Assembly: GCF_026343295.1 (NCBI RefSeq)
Contig: NZ_JAPELY010000001.1
Location: 3,038,001 to 3,102,000 of the forward strand
Direction of reading: 5' to 3'
Source: Streptomyces sp. NBC_00083
GTDB lineage: Bacteria; Actinomycetota; Actinomycetes; Streptomycetales; Streptomycetaceae
DNA: 64,000 bases
Shown: positions 44,823 through 52,559 of the stretch, piece by piece
How positions within the stretch are numbered: the stretch's first letter is position 1
Layout of the letters: the number at the start of each line of letters is the position of its first letter
The notes under the pieces: model-generated
What the model was told of the DNA's origin: nothing
Seen by the model: only the letters and a program-made list of their open reading frames with translations
Databases searched by the model: none
Translations under genes and position numbers: made by a program

Positions 44823-45161
44823 ATGAGCACCACAGCGGGTGAGCGCCCGAAGAACAGGGCCGTGGACATCAGCGCCACGGCGGCCGTCCTGGGGGTGATG
44901 GCCGCCACCGGAAGCCTGGCCACCGGCACCCTCTTCCTGCCACTGACCGTCGGATGGGTGATCCTGATCCTGCTGTCGTCGCTCGTCGCGATCGTCTCGG
45001 GCCACATCGGCCGCCGCCGGGCACGCCGCCGCGGGCTGCCCGGCCGCGGGCTCGCCCTGGCCGCGATCGTGACCGCGTATCTGACGCTGCTGTATGTGCT
45101 GTTCGTCCTGGTGTTGCTGATCGGACTGCTCGCCGGACTGGGCGCGGTCTTCGGCGGTTGA
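44823..45161 (+). CDS. DUF4190-like small membrane protein
   Basis: The 112-residue protein has three hydrophobic segments: AVLGVMAATGSLATGTLFLP, a second (VGWVILILLSSLVAIVSGHI) followed by the basic loop GRRRARRRGLPGRGLA, and a C-terminal pair (LTLLYVLFVLVLLIGLLAGL). The pattern hydrophobic - SGHIGRRRAR - GRGLALAAI is typical of DUF4190 proteins, which are of unknown function. It is convergent with the GNAT gene, 18 bases away. Confidence 0.8.
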   Translation: MSTTAGERPKNRAVDISATAAVLGVMAATGSLATGTLFLPLTVGWVILILLSSLVAIVSGHIGRRRARRRGLPGRGLALAAIVTAYLTLLYVLFVLVLLIGLLAGLGAVFGG

Positions 45162-45179
45162 TCGCCGGGGCCCCGGGCC

Positions 45180-45743
45180 TCATGCCCGGCGCTGTTCCCA
45201 ATCGGCCTTGGTGAGCCGGTATTCGACCTCGCCCTGCTCGGACCCCGGGATCGCGTCCGGCCACTCTCCGGTGAAGGTGCGCAGGAACACGAGGCCCGCC
45301 TTCTCCATCACACGCCGGGAGCGCGCGTTCACCGTCATGGTGTTCGCGGTGACCGTCTCCACACCGAGCTCGCCGAACCCCCTGTCGATCAGGGCGCGAG
45401 AGCCCTCGGTCGCGTAACCCCTGCCCCAGGCGCTCTTGTTGAGCCGGTAGCCGAGTTCCACGACGGCCGCGCTCCGGTCGTCGAGGGGGCGGAACTCGAA
45501 CCAGCCCAGGAAGGTCCCCGTGGCCCGCTCCTCCGCGGCCCAGTAGCCGCGGTGTCCCCAGCACGGGTAGTCGCGCATCAGGCGGGGGAGCGTCCGCTCC
45601 ATGATGGTGTCGACGGTGGTGGGCCGGCCGCCGTTGATGAAACGGACCACGTCGGGATCGTTGTCGAGAGCGAACAGGTCGTCGGCATCGGCGTTGTTGA
45701 CGGAGCGCAGCACGAGCCGTTCGGTTTCCAGGAAGAGGGACAT
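45180..45743 (-). CDS. GNAT-family N-acetyltransferase (RimJ/RimL-like)
   Basis: The 187-residue protein begins ETERLVLRSVNNADADDLFA and has the acetyl-CoA loop NKSAWGRGYATEGSRALID with its R/Q-x2-G-x-A/G signature, then VETVTANTMTVNARSRRVME and a final strand with GLVFLRTF. The closest kinds acetylate small-molecule amines or protein N-termini. No partner gene. Substrate unknown. Confidence 0.92.
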   Translation of the reverse strand: MSLFLETERLVLRSVNNADADDLFALDNDPDVVRFINGGRPTTVDTIMERTLPRLMRDYPCWGHRGYWAAEERATGTFLGWFEFRPLDDRSAAVVELGYRLNKSAWGRGYATEGSRALIDRGFGELGVETVTANTMTVNARSRRVMEKAGLVFLRTFTGEWPDAIPGSEQGEVEYRLTKADWEQRRA

Positions 45744-45854
45744 GAGGCGATCTTCACCACCAGGGGCCCGGCCCGCCAGCCGATATCGGGGACGCGCTCG
45801 GGCGGGCCGCTTCGCCCCTTCCGAGGCACCGGTCCGAGGCCGGTCCCAGGCACC

Positions 45855-45893
45855 GGTGCGGCCGGCGCACCCCGTGGGTGTGCCGGCCGCACC
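45855..45893. terminator. Terminator of the encapsulin/MIB operon
   Basis: GGTGCGGCCGGCGCAC and GTGTGCCGGCCGCACC form a 16-bp stem with one G-T mismatch and a 7-base loop, 30 bases beyond the methyltransferase stop. Confidence 0.88.
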
Positions 45894-45922
45894 GAGAACG
45901 TTCCGTGCCGTACGAGCGAGCG

Positions 45923-46801
45923 TCAGACGCGGTCGGCCGCGATGAGGACGTACTGGAACGAGCCGTCCTTGTAGGAGTTGATGAACGCTTCCTCGATGCC
46001 CGTGACGAGCGACGTGGTGGCGCGCAGCTCCCAGTACGGCAGCGTCTCGGGCGTCAGGTCGATGACCGCCTGCGGGACGAGCCGGTTGTCGGCCATGGCC
46101 CGCAGGTATTCACGACGCGAGTGGATGTTGCACTCGAAGTGCGCGTTGATCTGCGAGACCCACTTGGAGGGCTGGCCGTACTTCGGGTTCCAGCAGCCGG
46201 TGATCGTCACGTACCGGCCGCCGGGGGTGAGGATGCGGGAGTGCTCGGCGAAGAGGTCGTGCAGATCGACGTACATGCTCGACTCGTTGTTCCACGAGCC
46301 CGCGGCCTCACCGGTCGCGAACGGCATGGCCAGCATGTTGCAGACCCGGGACCGCACGGAGCTGTCGATGCCCAGGTCGCGGGCGCGCTGGTTGGCGAAC
46401 TCGGCCTGCTTGGCCGAGAGGGTGACGCCCTCGACCGTGCACCCGAAGCGCTGGTGGGCCATGACCATGGAGCCGCCCCGGCCGCACCCCGCGTCCACCA
46501 GGGTGGCGCCGGGCGCGACGGGCCCAAGGTGGTCGAGGAGCACGTCCGACTGCGCGGACTCCAGACGGTGCAGCTCCGCGACGAGCTTCGTGTCGCGGTC
46601 GGGTGCGCCGGGTGCGCCGAGCGCCGAGTGGTCGACATCGCCGATGCCGTAGTGGTGGTGGTAGAGACCGTCGACATCGCCGAGGCGCAGGTTCACCGGC
46701 CGGGCCTCGTGGTCCCAGTACCGGGCGATGTCGTCCTGGTAGGGCGTGGCCGGGGCGGGAATGGTCGCGGTGGTGAGGGTGGGTTCGACGTTCGTGGACA
46801 C
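45923..46801 (-). CDS. Geranyl diphosphate 2-C-methyltransferase
   Basis: The 292-residue SAM enzyme methylates C2 of geranyl diphosphate to 2-methyl-GPP, the first step of 2-methylisoborneol formation. SAM motif I is LVDAGCGRGGSMVMAHQRFG (about 100-119); the family signatures PYQDDIARYWDHEARPVNLRLGD-like start (PYQDDIARYWDHEARPVNLR), GLYHHHYGIGDVDHSAL and WNNESSMYVDLHDLF are present. The start is a GTG with AAGGGGA upstream, 16 bases after the synthase stop, so the two are co-transcribed. A terminator follows. Confidence 0.95.
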   Translation of the reverse strand: MSTNVEPTLTTATIPAPATPYQDDIARYWDHEARPVNLRLGDVDGLYHHHYGIGDVDHSALGAPGAPDRDTKLVAELHRLESAQSDVLLDHLGPVAPGATLVDAGCGRGGSMVMAHQRFGCTVEGVTLSAKQAEFANQRARDLGIDSSVRSRVCNMLAMPFATGEAAGSWNNESSMYVDLHDLFAEHSRILTPGGRYVTITGCWNPKYGQPSKWVSQINAHFECNIHSRREYLRAMADNRLVPQAVIDLTPETLPYWELRATTSLVTGIEEAFINSYKDGSFQYVLIAADRV

Positions 46802-46817
46802 GGTGGGTCCCCTTTGC

Positions 46818-48194
46818 TTACCAGAAGTCGGGCAGTGAGTAGCGGTAGGTATTGGTCTGATGCCAGTGGTGGTTGCCGTCCACCCACGCGGCCACTCCGT
46901 GGAGGAACCGGATCACTTGCGGCGCGGGACAGGCGACGGCCAGGGCGGAGGCCTCGGCCTCGAAGTCGTGCATGAGCTCGTTGTGGACCTCGACCGCCTT
47001 GAGGTACGCCTCACGGGGCTCGCACTGCTCGCTCTCGGCGATCACCACGGGCAGGTTCAGATGGCGGCCGGGAGCGTCGAGCTCCTTGGTGTAGGAGTAG
47101 AGGTCGTTGACGATGGTCGTCGCGTTGGAGGCGAGCGCGATGACCTTCTGCATGGCGGGCCGGGCGTGCAGGTCGGCGGCCAGCTCGTAGCCCCCGACGG
47201 TGTCGGTGATGGTCGGGCAGGGGCGGAAGTTGTTGAACTGCCGCATCGCCAGGTACTCCCACACCTCGGGCATGTACTCGGTCTGCGCCCATGCGGCCTC
47301 GGCGAGGTAGCCCAGGTGCAGACGGGCCATGTCGTGCCGGTAGCGGTCGGCCTGTGACGCACTGGCCGCCTGGACGAAGTACTCCATGGCCGAGCGGTAG
47401 GCCCGGCGCGGCGCGTCGCTGAACAGCGACTCCGCCCAGGGCGCCTGGTGCTCACGCGTGGTGTGGAGGGGGTCGAGCGCGGTGTGCGCGAGGAGCAGTC
47501 GCCCGCCGAGGCCCACGGGCGAGCCGCCGTGGTCCTCGCAGTAGCAGTCGTCGAGCGCGTTCTCCGCGGCCATCAGCCGGGTCGCGACCATCAGGTGCTC
47601 GATGGTCGGTGCGTCGGGATGGCAGGCCACCATGTAGCGGCCGAGGGCGAACCCGTCGAACTGGTCCTCCCAGTCCGGCGGATACAGCTCGACCTCGTGG
47701 ACCGCCCAGTCCTTGATCCTGCGGCCGACCTCCGCCACCCGCACCGGGTCGGGCTCCGCCACCGGATGGTGGTAGAGGCCCGGCACCGGGGTGCCGTCCG
47801 CCGACGGTTCGGCGCGGGGCGCGAGGCGAAGGCCGCTGGTCCCCAGCCCGTTGGGGCCGCGCAGGACCCGTTCGAGGACCTCGGGGCTCATGGGAACGAC
47901 GCCGTGCGGCCCGCCCCCGGGCAGGTCGGCGACGCCCAGGGCGTCCGGGGTCGCGGACGACCCCGCGACGCCGTCCGCGACACGGTCCGCACCGGCGCCC
48001 GTGGAGGGACCGGGGGGCGGCTCGGCGGGAGGAGCCGCGGGTGCGGCCGTGGGCGGATCCGGAGCGTCGGCCGAGAGCGGCACGCACACGCCGTCCACAC
48101 ACGTGATGTCGGCGATGGCCGGCACGGCGGGCTCTGCTGTCGTGACCTGCGGGACCATGTGCGGCTGCACTGGACTGAGGTCGGGGACGGGCAT
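46818..48194 (-). CDS. 2-Methylisoborneol synthase (class I terpene cyclase)
   Basis: The 458-residue cyclase turns 2-methyl-GPP into 2-methylisoborneol. Residues 1 to about 120 are Pro/Ala-rich and disordered, with two conserved-looking islands (ADITCVDGVCVPL at 28-40 and PMSPEVLERVLRGPNG at 101-116). The cyclase domain has the metal motif DDCYCED (215-221) and the NSE triad NDLYSYTKE (363-371). In family 2B encapsulin systems this N-terminal region is the cargo-loading domain. ATG 48194 has AAGGAG six bases upstream. It lies 554 bases downstream of the shell gene and 16 upstream of the methyltransferase gene. Confidence 0.96.
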   Translation of the reverse strand: MPVPDLSPVQPHMVPQVTTAEPAVPAIADITCVDGVCVPLSADAPDPPTAAPAAPPAEPPPGPSTGAGADRVADGVAGSSATPDALGVADLPGGGPHGVVPMSPEVLERVLRGPNGLGTSGLRLAPRAEPSADGTPVPGLYHHPVAEPDPVRVAEVGRRIKDWAVHEVELYPPDWEDQFDGFALGRYMVACHPDAPTIEHLMVATRLMAAENALDDCYCEDHGGSPVGLGGRLLLAHTALDPLHTTREHQAPWAESLFSDAPRRAYRSAMEYFVQAASASQADRYRHDMARLHLGYLAEAAWAQTEYMPEVWEYLAMRQFNNFRPCPTITDTVGGYELAADLHARPAMQKVIALASNATTIVNDLYSYTKELDAPGRHLNLPVVIAESEQCEPREAYLKAVEVHNELMHDFEAEASALAVACPAPQVIRFLHGVAAWVDGNHHWHQTNTYRYSLPDFW

Positions 48195-48748
48195 CCATTG
48201 CTCCTTGTGTGAGGCGGATTGTTCCGAGCGCACTCCCCGTGCCCGGAAGGAGTGCCGGACCGGCGAGCCGGGGCGCTCGGAGAGCAGGGGCCCGCTCGCC
48301 GTCGGACGCGAGTCGCCCCGGGCCGACTCCGCTTCTGGGTGCGGAGGTCGGTCCGGTACGACCGCTCGCCGAAGCGCCGCCGGTGGCGTACGGCGGACCC
48401 TGTTCAGGAGCGGGGGTTCAGTGAGCCGGGTGGCCGCCGGCAGTGGCTGCCCTGCGGCCGGCCCCGTTCAGGGCGTACGACGCCCACGGGCCGGGCGGCG
48501 CGGCGGGCGCCGTGATGAGCGCGGCCGTGGAAGAGGGCGTCCGGAAGGGTCGGCGCGCTCAGGGCGCGGGACACCGGCATGCGCGGGGCACGTCGATGTC
48601 CGCACCGGACCCGACTGGGCGCACTCTTCTCTGGGTGGGGACCGAGCCGTCACCGGCGGTCCCTGCTCGACGCCGGCTGTCCGGCCGTGCCGGCGGGAGA
48701 CGGATCAGGGTGGACACGCCGCCCCTGCCCGCTCCTTGGGCGGAGGCG
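48195..48748. other. Long gap between shell gene and MIB synthase gene, with nested inverted repeats
   Basis: These 554 bases hold no gene I can support. Nearest to the synthase start, CCGAGCG (48224-48230) pairs with CGCTCGG (48274-48280), and inside it GCACTCC (48230-48236) pairs with GGAGTGC (48249-48255). The structure lies 30-85 bases before the synthase ATG, so it may be an operator, an attenuator, or a partial terminator of the shell transcript. Confidence 0.45.
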
Positions 48749-50161
48749 TCAGCGCCAGCGGCTGACTTCCACGTTCTCCAGGACGCCGAGCGCGTCCGGC
48801 ACCAGGATGGCGGCGGAGTAGTAGGCCGTGACCAGGTACGAGATGATCGCCTGCTCGTCGATGCCCATGAACCGCACGGAGAGCCCCGGCTCGATCTCGT
48901 CCGGGATGCCCGACTGGCGGAGGCCGATGACGCCTTGGTTGTCCTCGCCGGTACGCATGCAGATGATCGAGGTTGTCCGCTTGTCGCTGAGCGGGATCTT
49001 CCCGCAGGGGTAGATCGGCACGCCGCGCCACGCCGGGAGACGGTGGCCGTCGACCTCGACGGACTCGGGGACCAGGCCGCGCTTGTTGCACTCGCGGCCG
49101 AAGGCGGCGATCGCCTTGGGGTGGGCGAGGAAGAGCTTGGAGCCCCGGCGGCGCGAGAGCAGCTCGTCCATGTCGTCGGGGCTCGGCACCCCGTCGTGCG
49201 GCTGGAGCCGCTGGCCGTAGTCGCAGTTGGTGAGCAGACCGAACTCGGGGTTGTTGACGAGCTCGTACTCCTGGCGCTCGCGCAGCGCCTCGACGGTGAG
49301 CCTGAGCTGGTGCTCGGTCTGGTTCATCGGCTGGTTGTAGAGGTCCGCCACCCGGCTGTGGACCTTCAACACCGTTTGCGCGACGGAGAGTTCGTACTCG
49401 CGCGGTGCGCTCTCGTAGTCGACGTACGTGTGCGGGATGACGGCTTCGCCGACGTGGCCCGCCGAGAGGTCGATCGCCGCCTCGCCGTACTTGTTCGTGG
49501 CCCGGTCCGGCTGCTCCGACGCCGCCTCCAGATGCTGGTGCAGGCTCTCGGAGCGTTCGGCGAGGTTGAGCACGTCCGACCTGGTGAGTTCGAGCACGGT
49601 GCACGCCGTGGTGGCGCGGACGGTGTGCTCCCACTGCGCCTCGGAGTCCACCAGCGCGTGCTCGCCGAAGTAGGCGCCGTCCGCGAGGAAGCCCAGCTCC
49701 GTGTCGTCGCCGTAGGGACCGGTGCCGACCTTGGCCACCCGGCCGTGGGCGAGCAGGAACACGCGGTCGGTCGCCGTGCCCGAGTTCGCGATGACCTCAC
49801 CGGCGGCGAACTCCCGTTGCGTGCAACGGTTCGCGAGCTCGGTCAGCGCCTCTTCGTCGTCGTAGTCGCGCAGGGCGGGGAGCTCGCTGAGCTCCGCCGG
49901 GATCACCTGTACGCGGCCGCCGGTCTGGATGAACTCGACCCGGCCGTCCCCGACCGTGTAGCTCAGCCGCCTGTTGACCCGGTACGTGCCGCCCTGCACC
50001 TGGACCCACGGCAGTTTCCGCAGCAGCCAACGGGAGCTGATCTCCTGCATCTGCGGAGCGGACTTGGTCGTGGTCGCCAAGTTCCGTGCGGCGGCGGTTC
50101 CGAGACTCTGCTGGCCACGTGTGGCCGCCCCTGACGTCTCCGCACCCGTATCGACCGACAT
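48749..50161 (-). CDS. eshA: EshA: family 2B encapsulin shell protein with cyclic-nucleotide-type domain
   Basis: The 470-residue protein is EshA-like. An N-terminal arm (about 1-50) and a shell domain split by an inserted cNMP-binding-like domain (about 95-210, with [20 protein letters not shown] and [12 protein letters not shown]) are followed by the HK97-type part (YDQPMNQ-like [80 protein letters not shown]). Family 2B shells form about 60-mer protein compartments and in S. griseus carry 2-MIB synthase. Here the cargo and the methyltransferase follow on the same strand. In the phosphate-binding cassette the CRP Arg-Ser pair is replaced by Trp-Glu, so classic cAMP binding is doubtful. ATG 50161 follows GGGGAG. 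Confidence 0.93.
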   Translation of the reverse strand: MSVDTGAETSGAATRGQQSLGTAAARNLATTTKSAPQMQEISSRWLLRKLPWVQVQGGTYRVNRRLSYTVGDGRVEFIQTGGRVQVIPAELSELPALRDYDDEEALTELANRCTQREFAAGEVIANSGTATDRVFLLAHGRVAKVGTGPYGDDTELGFLADGAYFGEHALVDSEAQWEHTVRATTACTVLELTRSDVLNLAERSESLHQHLEAASEQPDRATNKYGEAAIDLSAGHVGEAVIPHTYVDYESAPREYELSVAQTVLKVHSRVADLYNQPMNQTEHQLRLTVEALRERQEYELVNNPEFGLLTNCDYGQRLQPHDGVPSPDDMDELLSRRRGSKLFLAHPKAIAAFGRECNKRGLVPESVEVDGHRLPAWRGVPIYPCGKIPLSDKRTTSIICMRTGEDNQGVIGLRQSGIPDEIEPGLSVRFMGIDEQAIISYLVTAYYSAAILVPDALGVLENVEVSRWR

Positions 50162-50515
50162 GACTCCCCAATCCCTGATTTACGCTGGCATTTCACCCTG
50201 GCATGCTGCGACTTCAGCGTGACAGAGGAAAGGGGAGCCGCCCATTCCCCGGACGGTGCATAGCGAAGCGCCCCGTTCGAAACGCGCGCGAACGAGCTCC
50301 GGCAGCCGTAAACATGTCCGGCGAAGATTTGGCGAGATCGAGTGCCCGATGTGAACGATGTGGCTGGTGGGTGCGGTGAGGCTCAGGCGTGGAGGCGGGC
50401 GTGAGGCTCGGACTCGAACCCGGCAGCGGACATCGAGCTCAAGTCCGCTGGGCGGGGACGGTGTTCGGACTCGGGGCGGGGCCGGTGTGGCGCTCATGTG
50501 CGCCGGTGCGGGACC
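50162..50515. promoter_or_regulatory. Promoter region of the encapsulin operon
   Basis: These 354 bases include the start region of eshA. On the minus strand TAAATC at about 50174-50179 is a possible -10, without a good -35. AGCGGAC and GTCCGCT (50425-50449) form a 7-bp hairpin downstream of the membrane-protein gene ending at 50516, a possible terminator. No coding sequence is seen. Confidence 0.4.
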
Positions 50516-50971
50516 TCACCAGGTGAACCAGCCGGGCGTCGCCGCGTAGTCCTGCGGGGTGTAGTCGCACACGGCCGCCTCGAACGGCTCGGCCGCGCTG
50601 AGGCGCCCCGCGAGCCGCTCGCCGGCGGCGTCCACGGTGTCCGCGGCCACCACGAGTGCGAGCACCGCCACGAAGCAGCCGGCGGCGAGCCTGCGCGAGG
50701 CCACCGCGCCCCGGGAGTCCGCGGCGACAGCGCAGGCGACGGAGACGATCAGGGCGCTCCCGATGAGGCCGAGAGCGGTCAGCGTGAGGTGGTCCAGCCG
50801 GGCGGAGTGGTGGCACAGCACATACCGGCGTCCGGATCGGGACGCCTCCCAGCGCTCCCAGAAGGCGACCGCGCCCAACAGGGCGCCCACCGCGACGAGA
50901 TGCCACGAGCGGCAGGCGAACCCCCGTGTGGATTCAGGTGTGTCCGCGTCCGTGGTGTTCGCTGCGCCCAT
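50516..50971 (-). CDS. Hypothetical membrane protein, 151 residues
   Basis: Three hydrophobic segments can be traced: WHLVAVGALLGAVAFW, LTLTALGLIGSALIVSVACA and LAAGCFVAVLALVVAADTV. A short extracytoplasmic C-terminus ends AAVCDYTPQDYAATPGWFTW. ATG 50971 follows GGGGGAG and is preferred over upstream in-frame starts. I do not recognise the family. It is divergent from the TetR gene at 51110. Confidence 0.68.
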   Translation of the reverse strand: MGAANTTDADTPESTRGFACRSWHLVAVGALLGAVAFWERWEASRSGRRYVLCHHSARLDHLTLTALGLIGSALIVSVACAVAADSRGAVASRRLAAGCFVAVLALVVAADTVDAAGERLAGRLSAAEPFEAAVCDYTPQDYAATPGWFTW

Positions 50972-51072
50972 GGCTCCCCCTGGCTGGTGTGGCATGCCCC
51001 CATGCTCGCAGGCGCCCGGCGGGGCCCGGCCGTGCCCCCCGGGGGCCATGGATCACCGACTCCCGCTCATGT

Positions 51073-51119
51073 CTTGCTCGGCTGAGCAAACGGCGCTACC
51101 GTCTTGCTCATGCAAGCAA
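51073..51119. promoter_or_regulatory. Two palindromic operators of the TetR/membrane-protein operon
   Basis: TTGCTCGGCTGAGCAA (51073-51089) and TTGCTCATGCAAGCAA (51104-51119) share the arms TTGCT and AGCAA. The second covers the ATG at 51110. Their duplication and position make them near-certain autoregulatory TetR sites. Confidence 0.75.
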
Positions 51120-51742
51120 AACCCAGCACGGGCAAGCAAAAGGCAGGCCCCTCGTTCACGGAGACGGGGCGGCGGGCGCAGATCGTCGCCGCCGCGATCG
51201 AGACCATCGCCGAACTCGGCTACCACCGGGCCTCGTTCGCGAAGATCGCCGAGAGCGCCGGGCTGAGCAGCACGGGGATGATCTCCTACCACTTCAAGGG
51301 CCGGGGCGATCTGATGCGCGAGGTCGTCACGGAGGTGATGCAGCTGGCGGACGGATACGTGCGGCCCCGGATCGAGGCCCACGAGAGCTACGCCGCCCGG
51401 CTCCGCGCCTCCATCGAGGGCAACCTCGACCTGCTCGCCGACCACCCGAAGCACTTGGTGGCGCTCGTCGAGATCCTCTCCAACCTGCGCGGCGAGGACC
51501 CCGGGATGCTCGCGTTCCTCGACGGGTCGGAGGCGATCCTCGCCCAGCAGGTGGAGCAGATCCGCAAGGCGCAACGGGCGGGCGAATTCCGCGCCTTCGA
51601 CCCCTGGGTCATGATGCGCGCGATCCGCGCCTCCATCGACGACGTGGTGCGTCGCGCGACCCACGACCCCGGCCTCGACGTGCGGGCCGCAGGAAGGGAG
51701 CTGGCCGACCTGTTCGACCGGGCCACCCGCAACACGCCATGA
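51110..51742 (+). CDS. TetR-family regulator
   Basis: The 210-residue protein has the helix-turn-helix FAKIAESAGLSSTGMISYHF in a TetR N-terminal domain and a typical helical ligand domain (AARLRASIEGNLDLLADHPK, LVALVEILSNLRGEDPGMLA). ATG 51110 lies inside the second operator half-site, and no ribosome site is visible, so translation may be leaderless or nearly so. The stop codon overlaps a possible start (ATGA) of the membrane-protein gene, which it most likely controls together with itself. Confidence 0.9.
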   Translation: MQAKPSTGKQKAGPSFTETGRRAQIVAAAIETIAELGYHRASFAKIAESAGLSSTGMISYHFKGRGDLMREVVTEVMQLADGYVRPRIEAHESYAARLRASIEGNLDLLADHPKHLVALVEILSNLRGEDPGMLAFLDGSEAILAQQVEQIRKAQRAGEFRAFDPWVMMRAIRASIDDVVRRATHDPGLDVRAAGRELADLFDRATRNTP

Positions 51743-51768
51743 CCGCAGCACACACGGGGGTAACCAGC

Positions 51769-52452
51769 ATGACGGCACAACCGGCTTCACACACGCAGAC
51801 GGGCCCGGCGCCCGAGGCGCCCCGGGCGCGGGGCACGGCGGCCCTGCGCAGGCGCCTCGTCGCACAACTGCTCTTCGAACTCGTCCTGCCGCTCGGCTCC
51901 TACTACGGCCTCCGGGCGCTCGGTGCCGGCCAGTGGCTCTCGATGACCGTCGGCGGCGCGCTGCTGCTGCCCTGGATCGCGTACGGCGTGGTGCGGCAGC
52001 GCCGCGTCGAGGCGATGGCGGTGTTCACGCTGAGCCTGGTGGTGGCCGGCACCCTGCTGAGCCTCGTCACCGGCAGCCCGCGGGCGCTGATGATCCGGGA
52101 CAGCTGGCTGACCGCCACGATCGGGCTGTGGGTGCTCGGCACCCTGCTCACCCGGCGCCCCTTCATGATGTCCGCCGCGCGCGGCATCGTCATCGCCAAG
52201 GTCGGCGAGGAGGGACTCGCCGTATGGGAGGCCCGGTGGGACGTGGAACCCGGCTTCCGCCACCACCTGCGTGTGATCACGGCGATCTGGGGCGCGGTCT
52301 TCCTGCTCGACTCGGTCCTGCGGGTGGTGCTGGCGTACACGATCTCGGTGGACGCCTTCCCCCTCACCAGCACCGTCCTCTGGCTGGTGCTGCTCGGTGG
52401 CCTGATCGCCTTCCACAACTGGTACGTCACGCGCAACGGCCTGAAGGTGTAG
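51769..52452 (+). CDS. VC0807-like membrane protein
   Basis: The 227-residue protein has about six hydrophobic segments: QLLFELVLPLGSYYGLRALG, MTVGGALLLPWIAYGVV, AVFTLSLVVAGTLLSLVTGS, and three more in the C-terminal half, with the conserved RPFMMSAARG and EPGFRHHLRVITAIWG segments of the VC0807 family. Function is unknown. Two starts are possible: ATG 51739 overlapping the TetR stop, or ATG 51769 after GGGGG. It forms an operon with the TetR gene. Confidence 0.82.
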   Translation: MTAQPASHTQTGPAPEAPRARGTAALRRRLVAQLLFELVLPLGSYYGLRALGAGQWLSMTVGGALLLPWIAYGVVRQRRVEAMAVFTLSLVVAGTLLSLVTGSPRALMIRDSWLTATIGLWVLGTLLTRRPFMMSAARGIVIAKVGEEGLAVWEARWDVEPGFRHHLRVITAIWGAVFLLDSVLRVVLAYTISVDAFPLTSTVLWLVLLGGLIAFHNWYVTRNGLKV

Positions 52453-52559
52453 GCCCGGCACGTCAACTGCGTTTCGTGCGGCGGGCGTTGCTCGTCAATG
52501 GCGAAGCGGCCGTCGGAACGCGCCGGCGGCCGCTGTCGGAAACCTGAGGGAGCGGGCCG

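Noticed and set aside
50395..50460. Possible tRNA on the minus strand (GGGTTCGAGTCC, T-loop-like)
   Set aside because: The flanking bases do not pair as a T-stem, and there is no acceptor or anticodon arm.
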